Assembly: GCA_024400895.1 (NCBI GenBank)
Contig: JAKSMA010000044.1
Coordinates: forward strand, 1 to 12,524
Direction: 5' to 3'
Source: Muribaculaceae bacterium
Lineage (GTDB): Bacteria; Bacteroidota; Bacteroidia; Bacteroidales; Muribaculaceae
Length of the DNA: 12,524 nucleotides
Below the pieces are notes generated by a model. The model ran no database searches, was not told where the DNA came from, and worked only from the letters and a program-made list of their open reading frames with translations. Positions 6,730 through 12,524 of this stretch are shown one piece after another (positions within the stretch are counted from its first letter, which is position 1; every line of letters starts with the position of its first letter). The position numbers and the translations under genes are program-made.

Positions 6730-8802
6730 TTATTGGAACTTGGCGAGGTTGTTCATCAACTTAGCAGAGTTGAAGATTACGCCTTGCATCATTTGTTGAC
6801 GTTGGCCACCGAAGCCGTAGAGTGATTGCCACTTTTGTGCCAATTCTTCTTGCTTCATCGTCACTGTAGCTTTCTTGCTCTTAACCACGAATGCGTAAGC
6901 TGCGGTGTTACCAGCCCAGAAACCAACTTGGCCAGGCTTAGAAGCTGCTGCTACACCGATAAGACCACCGTCGCCTTCAATACCTGCAGGGCTGGTCATG
7001 TTGATCTTGTCTGCGAACATGCTGCTGAATGAGAATGAAGTGGTGTCGACTGGGGCAGCGAATGCCTTAGCGTATTCTGCTACAGACTTAAACTTGCCTT
7101 CATATTGCTTCTTCATAGCGTCGGCCTTCTTTTGTGCCATTGCCTTAGCCTTGCAGAAGTCGTTCACGCTCTTGGTGTCTAATGGGAGGAACTTGTCGGT
7201 AACGATCTTGTCAACTGCGAGAGCCACCATAGCGGTGTTGAGTTGGAATACGCTAGAAACTTCACCTTCCTTAGCATCGTTGAGTGCCCACTTAATCACG
7301 TCGCGGCTGCCTTGGATGCCAGCGATAGTTGGAACGCTTGAGCTGAGCATCACTTCTTGAGCTTGGAACTTAGCAGCGGCTGCGTTCTTTGCGAAGTTTT
7401 CTGCACCATTGTTCTTGTCGACGAATTTTTCCAGACCGTCGTGCAAGTCAGCGTTGGTCTTCTTGCTTGCAGTCACGGTGTAAGTAGCCATGTTCACTGT
7501 GTGGAACATCGACTTCTTTTGGTAAGTAGTCTTCACGAGCATAGCGCCTTCCTTAGCAGATTGGAATACGATGTATTTGTCGGTAGCGCTTTCGAATTTT
7601 TGGATGAGAGAATCTGGGAGTTGAGCGCCTTGAACTGGAACAGGTTGTTCTGGCATCATTTGCACACCCTTCATCTTGCTCACGTCTTGACCAGCGTTGA
7701 GCGCTGCGAGCACCTTGTCTTGTTGCTTCTTGTCGCCTTCAACGGTCACTTGCATCACCTTGATAGTGTCGAGCAATTCTTCGCTCTTCACCTTTTGGAA
7801 GATAGCGTAGTTGTCACCTTCCTTGAATTGGTGAGTTGCATTAGCTTCAGCAGAAGTTGCCCAGCTTGAGAAAGCAGAGTCGCGCATCTGTTCGCCCATT
7901 TGCTTTGCAAGCGTTTCGGTGAGTTTCACTTCTTGAACATTGCTGAATTCGTTGATGTTGCGTAAAGCGTCGATGCCCTGACCTTGCAAAGTAGCGTAAG
8001 CCTTAGCGTAGAGGTTGTCAGAAGCCTTGATGTCGGCTGCGCTTGGAACGATAGGTACTGCAATCACGTGAGCGAGAACAGTCTTTTCGTTAACCTTCCA
8101 GAGGTTCTTGTATTGTTCGTATACAGCTTGGATTTCATCCTTTGTAGGTTCGAATTTCTTGTCTTCGAGTGAGGTGTAGTCCTTCTTGGTGAGTTCCACT
8201 TCCATCACTTCGTCGTCGCTTTGCATTTCGAGCAAGTCGAGGTCGTTAGCCACGATAGCGCTGCTCACGAGCATCATAATCTTTTGTGCGCGGAGGTTGT
8301 ATTCCATTTCGTTCTTGAAAGCTTCCCATTCGTCAGGGCTGACGATTTGGTTGATTACTTCATCCTTGCCGATAATCTTGTCGAGGTCAGATGGAGCTTG
8401 AATGGTTTGTTGACCAGTGGCTTGAACGTATTGTTGTGCCCAAGCACCGGCGCGACGATCTTGGTTGATTGCCAATGTGAGGAATTCCACACCAGCTTCT
8501 ACGCCGTTGTCTTCACTTTCTTCTTTAACAATGGTTTCGAATGCCATTTGACCGAGCACTTGTTGCTGGAGTTCAGCACTTTCGGTCTTGTTTTGTTGAT
8601 TCTTTTCTAATTCCTGAGCCAGAGTGAAGCGCTTTTGGAATTCTTGAATACCGATAGTTGTGTTGTCAACTTTCGCTGCTGCTGTGTCTCTGAAAAGAGA
8701 GTCGAGCTTGAAAAGGTCTCCGAGGACGAATGCGGCCAATGCGCCACCAATTACAACCAGCAGAAACACAGATTTTTTTCTAATTTTTTCTAATGCTGCC
8801 AT
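6730..8802 (-). CDS. PpiD/SurA-like periplasmic folding protein
   Basis: The 690-residue protein has a short basic N-terminus, one membrane helix (11-30) and a large periplasmic part. This is the layout of PpiD. The opening MAALEKIRKKSVFLLVVIGG is typical of Bacteroidetes proteins annotated as peptidylprolyl isomerase or SurA N-terminal domain protein. Residues 40-240 are mostly helical, like a SurA-type chaperone domain. The later part contains parvulin-like fragments (for example VLAHVIAVPI near 242-251 and IKVMQVTVEG further on). I do not see the parvulin GG-D-LG-W/F motif or the usual catalytic His arrangement, so it may be a chaperone without isomerase activity. The likely role is helping newly exported proteins fold at the inner membrane. 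Codon choice is very uniform (GAA/AAG/TTC-rich), as in well-expressed genes. It is a single-gene unit with its own promoter and terminator. Confidence 0.85.
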   Translation of the reverse strand: MAALEKIRKKSVFLLVVIGGALAAFVLGDLFKLDSLFRDTAAAKVDNTTIGIQEFQKRFTLAQELEKNQQNKTESAELQQQVLGQMAFETIVKEESEDNGVEAGVEFLTLAINQDRRAGAWAQQYVQATGQQTIQAPSDLDKIIGKDEVINQIVSPDEWEAFKNEMEYNLRAQKIMMLVSSAIVANDLDLLEMQSDDEVMEVELTKKDYTSLEDKKFEPTKDEIQAVYEQYKNLWKVNEKTVLAHVIAVPIVPSAADIKASDNLYAKAYATLQGQGIDALRNINEFSNVQEVKLTETLAKQMGEQMRDSAFSSWATSAEANATHQFKEGDNYAIFQKVKSEELLDTIKVMQVTVEGDKKQQDKVLAALNAGQDVSKMKGVQMMPEQPVPVQGAQLPDSLIQKFESATDKYIVFQSAKEGAMLVKTTYQKKSMFHTVNMATYTVTASKKTNADLHDGLEKFVDKNNGAENFAKNAAAAKFQAQEVMLSSSVPTIAGIQGSRDVIKWALNDAKEGEVSSVFQLNTAMVALAVDKIVTDKFLPLDTKSVNDFCKAKAMAQKKADAMKKQYEGKFKSVAEYAKAFAAPVDTTSFSFSSMFADKINMTSPAGIEGDGGLIGVAAASKPGQVGFWAGNTAAYAFVVKSKKATVTMKQEELAQKWQSLYGFGGQRQQMMQGVIFNSAKLMNNLAKFQ

Positions 8803-8870
8803 TATTTATAATTTATTGTTTTTATTCAGTTTAACCATTCCGTTTATAGGCTTTTCGCCAATTAAACACG

Positions 8871-8904
8871 CAAAGATAGTAATTTTCACTTGAATAACCA
8901 CAAT
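8871..8904 (-). promoter_or_regulatory. Predicted promoter of the PpiD-like gene
   Basis: On the minus strand TATCTTTG (8878-8871) matches TAnnTTTG. ATTG (8904-8901), which keeps the TTG core of the -33 element, lies 22 bases upstream, slightly long. The leader would be about 65 bases. The -7 match is good and the -33 match is partial. Confidence 0.5.
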
Positions 8905-9007
8905 TCTCAAGCATTTTTTTAACAATCCGTCCTTCATATTGTGTTTTGCGGGCTTGTCTGCCACCTTTTATATAGTGTGTTTTTTTAGGGGTCGCACAAA
9001 GTTGTCA

Positions 9008-9038
9008 CGAATTTAACGAACAAGCGAATTTAACGAAC
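9008..9038. repeat. 14-base direct repeat, 17-base period
   Basis: CGAATTTAACGAAC occurs at 9008-9021 and again, identically, at 9025-9038, separated by AAG. The 17-base period is not a whole number of helical turns. The pair lies about 130 bases upstream of the ppiD-like -7 element and about 125 bases beyond the hexosaminidase stop. It could be a regulator site or a relic of an insertion; nothing in the sequence decides this. Confidence 0.75.
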
Positions 9039-9040
9039 GG

Positions 9041-9065
9041 ATTTTTTTTGGGGGGGAGTTTTTTT
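9041..9065. repeat. T8-G7 and T7 homopolymer tract
   Basis: Directly after the direct repeat come eight T, seven G, then AG and seven T, followed by more G-rich sequence. Such runs are prone to slippage. They lie outside any gene and more than 150 bases from the nearest predicted promoter, so a phase-variation role is not supported. Confidence 0.6.
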
Positions 9066-9163
9066 GGTGGGGACGGATGCTGCGTGGTCTGTGATGCTAT
9101 TTTAATTGTGCCAGATTCTATAATTGTCTATTGTTGTCTGTTTTTTTTCTTGTGGGGTGGGGG

Positions 9164-10798
9164 TTAGCGGTTGCGGGGGGCGATGAGGGTTTGCTCTACC
9201 ACGTCGTTGTAGCGGATGCCCCATAGGTCGTAGAGGTCGAGCTGGTGGGAGAGTCGGTGTGCAAAATCGTCCCAGTCGTCGCCTTTTCCGAGCCAAGCCT
9301 TTTCTGCCAACGCTGCCATGCGTGGGAACACTTGCAGTTCCACTTTCCATGTGGTGGGGCAATATTCACTCCAGCAGCAACCTTCGATGCCGAGTAGGTT
9401 TTCGCGTGCCTGAATGCTTGCAGAGTCGGGGACGAGTGCGAAATCGTACACCTTCTTCACGCTCAGTGGCCAACGGCCTGGGGTGAGTTCGGTTTGGGTG
9501 GAATCTTCACTTGATGTGACATAGTGGCCCCTGCCGCCCGAGTTAATCCATTGGTGTGTGCTGTCGATTCTCGATTTTGGCATCTTGTCCCAAGAGTGCC
9601 ACTCGTGGAGCACGCTGCCTTCGGGGTTCATGCCTTCTGCACCGCCGCTCCATCCGAGCATGATTTTGCCATGGCCGTTGATGGTGCGTTGCACATGGTG
9701 CATGAAGTAGGTTTGGAGTGCGTGTGCATCTTCCAAATTGTGCTCTTTCATGAATTGCTGAGCCCTTTCACATTCGTTCCACCACTTTGGGGCACATTCA
9801 TCACCACCGGCGTGGATATATTTGCTTGGAAACAGTGTGCACACTTCGCCAAACACGTCGTCAAGGAATTTGAACACTTCGGGTGTGGGAGCCAGCACAT
9901 TGTTCTGACGGTTGTAGATACCCCAGGTTTGTGCTGTGTGCTTTGGCTCCTTAGGGGTGGTGCTGAATTCGGGGTGTGCAGCGAGCACAGCCATGCAGTG
10001 GCCCGGTATGTCGATTTCGGGCACTACGGTCACGAAGCGCTTGGCAGCGTAGTCGATGACCTCCTTGATTTCTTCTTGGGTGTAGAAGGCCTGATATGGG
10101 CGCTCATAATATTCGCCGGGGAAGAGGCCCTTGATTTCGCCTGCCCGGTAACTGCCTTTCTCTGTCAATTCGGGGTGGCTTTTCAGTTCGATGCGCCAGC
10201 CTTGGTCGTCGGTGAGGTGCCAGTGGAAAATGTTCATCTTGTGGAGTGCGATCCAATCGATATATTTCTTTACGAACGAGATGGGGAAGAAGTGGCGCAC
10301 CACATCAAGGTGCATGCCGCGGAAAGCAAATACGGGGCGGTCGTCGATGGCGCAGTAGGGGAGGAGTGGCACATCGCCAGCGCGGGTGGGCAACAGTTGG
10401 ATAAGACTTGCCACGCCGTAGAAAAATCCCTCGGGCACGGAGTCGTTAGACACGATGAACACACCGTCTTTGTTCACGGTCATCGTGTATCGCCCAGCAG
10501 TAGGCACTTCATCCTCTTTTTCGTAGCCCTGAATGAAGATTTGTGCATTACGTTGCTTTTCCACGATTTGCAGCGGGATGTTGAGATAGTGCTGACAATA
10601 GTCCTTCAGATATTCAGCCGCGAGCATAGCGTCGGCATTGCTGGCATAGATGCCCATGCCTCGTTTGATTTCAAATTTTTGGTTTTCGTTCACCGAAATC
10701 ACGTTGCTGGGCTGTGGAATGATGTCCAGCTTTGGGGGTGTTGCAAATGATGTCATTGCTATTGTTGTCGTCAAGAGAAGGGATAATACTCGTCTCAT
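9164..10798 (-). CDS. Secreted GH20 beta-N-acetylhexosaminidase
   Basis: The 544-residue enzyme should remove terminal beta-linked GlcNAc or GalNAc from glycans such as mucin or N-glycan chains. Residues 1-19 look like a signal peptide ending SFA before TPP, with no lipobox Cys, so a soluble periplasmic or secreted protein is expected. Residues 20-150 form the small N-terminal GH20b domain. The barrel domain (about 155-500) shows FRGMHLDVVRHFFP (159-172), HWHLTDDQGWR (192-202), VPEIDIPGH (259-267) and the catalytic pair Asp333-Glu334 in HAGGDECAPKWW. In this family the Asp orients the substrate acetamido group and the Glu is the acid/base. WSEYCPTTW near the end is also typical. Length is normal and all key residues are present. 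No SusC/SusD genes are adjacent, so it is not visibly part of a polysaccharide utilisation locus. Confidence 0.95.
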   Translation of the reverse strand: MRRVLSLLLTTTIAMTSFATPPKLDIIPQPSNVISVNENQKFEIKRGMGIYASNADAMLAAEYLKDYCQHYLNIPLQIVEKQRNAQIFIQGYEKEDEVPTAGRYTMTVNKDGVFIVSNDSVPEGFFYGVASLIQLLPTRAGDVPLLPYCAIDDRPVFAFRGMHLDVVRHFFPISFVKKYIDWIALHKMNIFHWHLTDDQGWRIELKSHPELTEKGSYRAGEIKGLFPGEYYERPYQAFYTQEEIKEVIDYAAKRFVTVVPEIDIPGHCMAVLAAHPEFSTTPKEPKHTAQTWGIYNRQNNVLAPTPEVFKFLDDVFGEVCTLFPSKYIHAGGDECAPKWWNECERAQQFMKEHNLEDAHALQTYFMHHVQRTINGHGKIMLGWSGGAEGMNPEGSVLHEWHSWDKMPKSRIDSTHQWINSGGRGHYVTSSEDSTQTELTPGRWPLSVKKVYDFALVPDSASIQARENLLGIEGCCWSEYCPTTWKVELQVFPRMAALAEKAWLGKGDDWDDFAHRLSHQLDLYDLWGIRYNDVVEQTLIAPRNR

Positions 10799-10832
10799 AT
10801 CAATGGTTTTGATGGTTTTGTTAATGTATCAT

Positions 10833-10863
10833 CCTTTAAAGGGTCATTAGGTGCGCCCTAATG
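10833..10863. promoter_or_regulatory. Two palindromes in the hexosaminidase leader
   Basis: CCTTTAAAGG (10833-10842) is a perfect 10-base palindrome. CATTAGG (10845-10851) and CCTAATG (10857-10863) form a perfect 7-base inverted repeat around a 5-base spacer. Both lie between the predicted -7 element and the hexosaminidase start codon, where a repressor site or an mRNA hairpin would act. No T run follows, so they are not terminators. Confidence 0.5.
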
Positions 10864-10882
10864 CACTTTCGGATTCAAATTT

Positions 10883-10890
10883 CAAAATTA
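10883..10890 (-). promoter_or_regulatory. Possible -7 element of the hexosaminidase gene
   Basis: On the minus strand TAATTTTG matches TAnnTTTG and is identical to the sufE -7 element. I find no TTTG at the right distance upstream, so this promoter may need an activator or may be elsewhere. The leader would be about 80 bases. Confidence 0.35.
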
Positions 10891-10962
10891 CAGAAAAGTT
10901 TTCGAATAATGCTAATGTTCTTCTGTAAGCATTCGCACCGAGGGTGTTTTTCTTGAGAAGCG

Positions 10963-10981
10963 TAGCACTTTTTCGGGGATG
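10963..10981 (+). repeat. Fourth, isolated copy of the ATPase-upstream element
   Basis: The 16 bases CACTTTTTCGGGGATG (10966-10981) are identical to bases 12343-12358 in the array upstream of the ATPase gene, and the flanking GTAG resembles the GCTA there. It lies 35 bases beyond the ATPase stop and about 75 bases upstream of the possible hexosaminidase -7 element, in the same orientation as the upstream copies. Confidence 0.7.
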
Positions 10982-11015
10982 AGAATTGGTGAATATCCGA
11001 AGTTAGAGAAGTTTC

Positions 11016-12305
11016 TTATATTTTGATGGCGTAGAGAGGGATGTTTTCCATCCATCCTTGGTCCACGAAGTCTTTCATAGATATCCGAAGACCTTTAAGT
11101 TGCAGTTCTGGATATTTCTTTATGTATTCAGACATTGATTTGGACCTCACATTTTCTTCGGCTTTCACTTCTATTGGTATCACACGACCATTGCTTTGTA
11201 TTACAAAGTCGATTTCGCCCGACGACTTTTCGTTGCTCCAGTAATAAGTGTTGATTTCCATGGATGTGAGTTGCTGGTGTACGTATTGCTCGGTGAATGC
11301 CCCTTTATATTCGGTGAACGCATGGTTTGACGCTATCGTTTGTGCTGCTGGTGCGTCTGCCATTTGCCCAAATAGTCCACAGTCGAGCAAGAACAGTTTG
11401 AAAGCTCCCAGATCTTCGTATGCTTTGAGGGGGAGTTTTAATGTGCTAACTCTTGGCACCTTATATACTATTCCGGCATCAATGAGCCATTGTATGGCCA
11501 ATTCAAATTGCGCAGCACGTGCTCCTTCTTTGATTACTCCATATATGAATTTCTTGTTTTCTTTAGTCAGTTGCGAAGGTATGCTGTCTAAAACTTGGTT
11601 GATTCGCACAGCTTCACTATTAGTGGCGTGCTTTGAGATGTCGCGTCGGTAAGACTCTATGATGTCTTTCTGTAAAGCGCGAACTTCTTTAAGGTTTTTG
11701 TTCTCTGCGTATGAAAGCACAACCTCGGGCATCCCTCCGACAAAATAATACTGGCGCAGCAGATTGATGTATTTAGGTTTCATGATGCCGAGAATCTTTT
11801 TGTCACCTTGTTGAAGAATCTCGTAGAGTTGTTTTTCGCCCAATGCCAACAAGAATTCTTCGAAATTCATTGGGTAAAGTCGTAGCATATTCACTTTGCC
11901 AACAGGAAAAGATTCCTTGTGACCTATCGCAACCCCTAACAACGAACCTGCTGCCATTACATGATATTCTTGTGCATTTTCATAGAAATATTTTAAGCAA
12001 TGAAGGCCTCGAGGCGCCTCTTGGATTTCATCAAATATGATAAGGGTCTTGCCTGGGAGAACTGTCACGCCAGTGATGGCTTGTACCACGAGTAATATGC
12101 GAGGAATGCTGTAGTCTTCCTCAAACATTGTTTTTGCAAGAGGGTTCTCGTCGCAGTTGACATAGGCCACACTTTCATAATGGCGTTTGCCGAAGTCTTG
12201 CATAATCCAAGTTTTTCCCACTTGCCGTGCTCCGAGAAGAATAAGTGGCTTTCGATTGCTACTATTCTTCCAGTTCTCAAGATTGTGTGTAATGTTTCGA
12301 TACAT
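11016..12305 (-). CDS. AAA_14/DUF4143 ATPase with PD-(D/E)XK-like C-terminal domain
   Basis: From the ATG at 12305 the protein has 429 residues; a longer TTG-started reading (to 12365) would translate repeat DNA and is unlikely. The N-terminal P-loop domain has Walker A GARQVGKT (25-32), Walker B LIIFDEIQE (88-96) and AAGSLLG (118-124), followed by YPMNFEEF, all typical of the AAA_14 family. The middle is helical with YFVGGMPEVV (187-196). The C-terminal DUF4143 domain ends with GEIDFVIQ (363-370) and IPIEVKAEE (376-384): Glu364, Asp366, Glu379 and Lys381 are placed like the active site of PD-(D/E)XK nuclease folds. Family function is poorly known; a DNA- or nucleotide-dependent defence or mobile-element role is inference only. 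The coding sequence looks more AT-rich than the genes to its left, suggesting acquisition. It stands alone, bounded by the repeat elements. Confidence 0.92.
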   Translation of the reverse strand: MYRNITHNLENWKNSSNRKPLILLGARQVGKTWIMQDFGKRHYESVAYVNCDENPLAKTMFEEDYSIPRILLVVQAITGVTVLPGKTLIIFDEIQEAPRGLHCLKYFYENAQEYHVMAAGSLLGVAIGHKESFPVGKVNMLRLYPMNFEEFLLALGEKQLYEILQQGDKKILGIMKPKYINLLRQYYFVGGMPEVVLSYAENKNLKEVRALQKDIIESYRRDISKHATNSEAVRINQVLDSIPSQLTKENKKFIYGVIKEGARAAQFELAIQWLIDAGIVYKVPRVSTLKLPLKAYEDLGAFKLFLLDCGLFGQMADAPAAQTIASNHAFTEYKGAFTEQYVHQQLTSMEINTYYWSNEKSSGEIDFVIQSNGRVIPIEVKAEENVRSKSMSEYIKKYPELQLKGLRISMKDFVDQGWMENIPLYAIKI

Positions 12306-12334
12306 ATTGTACTGATGCTCTGATTGTTTTTGCG

Positions 12335-12366
12335 CAAAGCTACACTTTTTCGGGGATGTTTGCAAG
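12335..12366 (-). promoter_or_regulatory. Predicted ATPase promoter inside the repeat array
   Basis: On the minus strand TAGCTTTG (12342-12335) matches the -7 element TAnnTTTG, and CTTG (12366-12363), keeping the TTG core, lies 20 bases upstream. The start point would fall near 12330, giving a leader of about 25 bases. The -7 element overlaps repeat unit 1, and the -33 element lies between units 1 and 2. Confidence 0.5.
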
Positions 12367-12420
12367 AAAAATTACATTTTTTCGAGGATATATTGGCGAA
12401 AAATTACATTTTTTCGGGGG
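12339..12420. repeat. Three palindromic repeat units with 32-base period
   Basis: Three 18-base units start at 12339, 12371 and 12403, an exact 32-base period. They read GCTACACTTTTTCGGGGA, ATTACATTTTTTCGAGGA and ATTACATTTTTTCGGGGG. The third, with its left flank, is a clean inverted repeat: CGAAAAA (12397-12403), TTACAT, TTTTTCG (12410-12416). The second keeps five or six pairs of this and the first is degenerate. The period is close to three helical turns, so bound proteins would sit on one face. This is not CRISPR: the gaps are about 14 bases and the units diverge. Confidence 0.85.
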
Positions 12421-12456
12421 TTCGCTTGTGCGGTGTGGGGTGAAATAGGCGTTTAG

Positions 12457-12493
12457 AAAAATCCACTGCGAGGCATGTGGCCCCGCAGTGGAT
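12457..12493 (-). terminator. Terminator of a minus-strand gene lying to the right
   Basis: ATCCACTGCG (12461-12470) pairs perfectly with CGCAGTGGAT (12484-12493), with two further G-C pairs inside one mismatch. On the minus strand TTTTT follows (12461-12457). It implies a gene ending just to the right; TAA triplets at 12514-12516 and 12507-12509 are possible stop codons, but the reading frame cannot be judged from 31 bases. Confidence 0.8.
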
Positions 12494-12524
12494 ATGCGTG
12501 TATGTGTTAGGTGTTACAGTTTGT

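Larger units (their letters stand above)
8803..9163. other. 361-base intergenic region between the hexosaminidase and PpiD-like genes
   Basis: No credible gene is seen. It holds the ppiD-like promoter (8871-8904), a 14-base direct repeat (9008-9038), a T/G homopolymer tract (9041-9065) and GT-rich sequence up to the hexosaminidase stop. I looked for a hairpin terminator for the hexosaminidase transcript and found no convincing one. Confidence 0.6.

Noticed and set aside
9041..9065. Phase-variable promoter tract
   Set aside because: The homopolymer runs are far from the predicted promoter of the PpiD-like gene and outside any reading frame.
9524..10750. Long plus-strand open frame of 408 codons
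   Set aside because: It is fully antisense to the GH20 gene, whose catalytic motifs are intact; the translated product is Cys/His/Val-rich with no domain pattern. It is a codon-bias shadow.
10935..10951. Plus-strand terminator (CACC-GAG-GGTG followed by five T)
   Set aside because: The stem is only four pairs and no plus-strand gene precedes it. It is probably chance.
12306..12365. Upstream TTG start adding 20 residues to the ATPase
   Set aside because: The extension translates the repeat unit and the predicted promoter, and the family normally begins close to the MYRNITHNLENWK segment. The ATG at 12305 is preferred.
12339..12420. CRISPR array
   Set aside because: Only three units, they are short and divergent, and the 14-base gaps are too short for spacers. 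No cas gene is present.

Overview
The window looks like a chromosomal segment from a Bacteroidales bacterium, most like Prevotella or its relatives, though genus cannot be settled from this sequence alone. The signs are a GYF_2-domain membrane protein, a BspA-type leucine-rich repeat protein, a LytS/LytTR two-component pair, a Bacteroidetes-type PpiD/SurA-like protein, weak Shine-Dalgarno sequences, and several upstream regions that fit the Bacteroidetes promoter pattern (TTTG about 20 bases before TAnnTTTG). Except for the first partial gene, every gene is on the minus strand, so transcription runs from right to left.

Layout from left to right. Bases 1-965 (+) hold the 3' part of a membrane Ser/Thr kinase whose extracytoplasmic half is a BspA-type leucine-rich repeat domain. 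A strong hairpin at 990-1022 separates it from the convergent minus-strand genes. Bases 1045-2437 (-) carry two adjacent membrane proteins that share a paralogous domain; the larger has a cytoplasmic GYF_2 domain. Bases 2514-4269 (-) encode an overlapping LytTR response regulator and LytS-type histidine kinase, which may be co-transcribed with the pair downstream. Bases 4489-6042 (-) encode a POT-family peptide transporter, with sufE just upstream (6084-6515). A PpiD/SurA-like periplasmic folding factor lies at 6730-8802 and a secreted GH20 beta-N-acetylhexosaminidase at 9164-10798. An AAA_14/DUF4143 ATPase lies at 11016-12305. The window ends in a terminator for a minus-strand gene further right.

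Most of the window is ordinary core genome: sulfur transfer for Fe-S clusters, peptide uptake, envelope protein folding and glycan trimming. The most unusual part is the ATPase locus. Three copies of an imperfect palindromic element sit immediately upstream of the gene at an exact 32-base spacing and overlap its predicted promoter. A fourth copy in the same orientation lies just past its stop codon, next to the GH20 upstream region. The gene also looks more AT-rich than its neighbours. Together this suggests an acquired, self-regulated or cassette-like unit. Secondary points of interest are the paralogous membrane-protein pair beside the two-component system, altered proton-coupling residues in the transporter, a kinase-LRR fusion, and a 14-base direct repeat between the hexosaminidase and ppiD-like genes.
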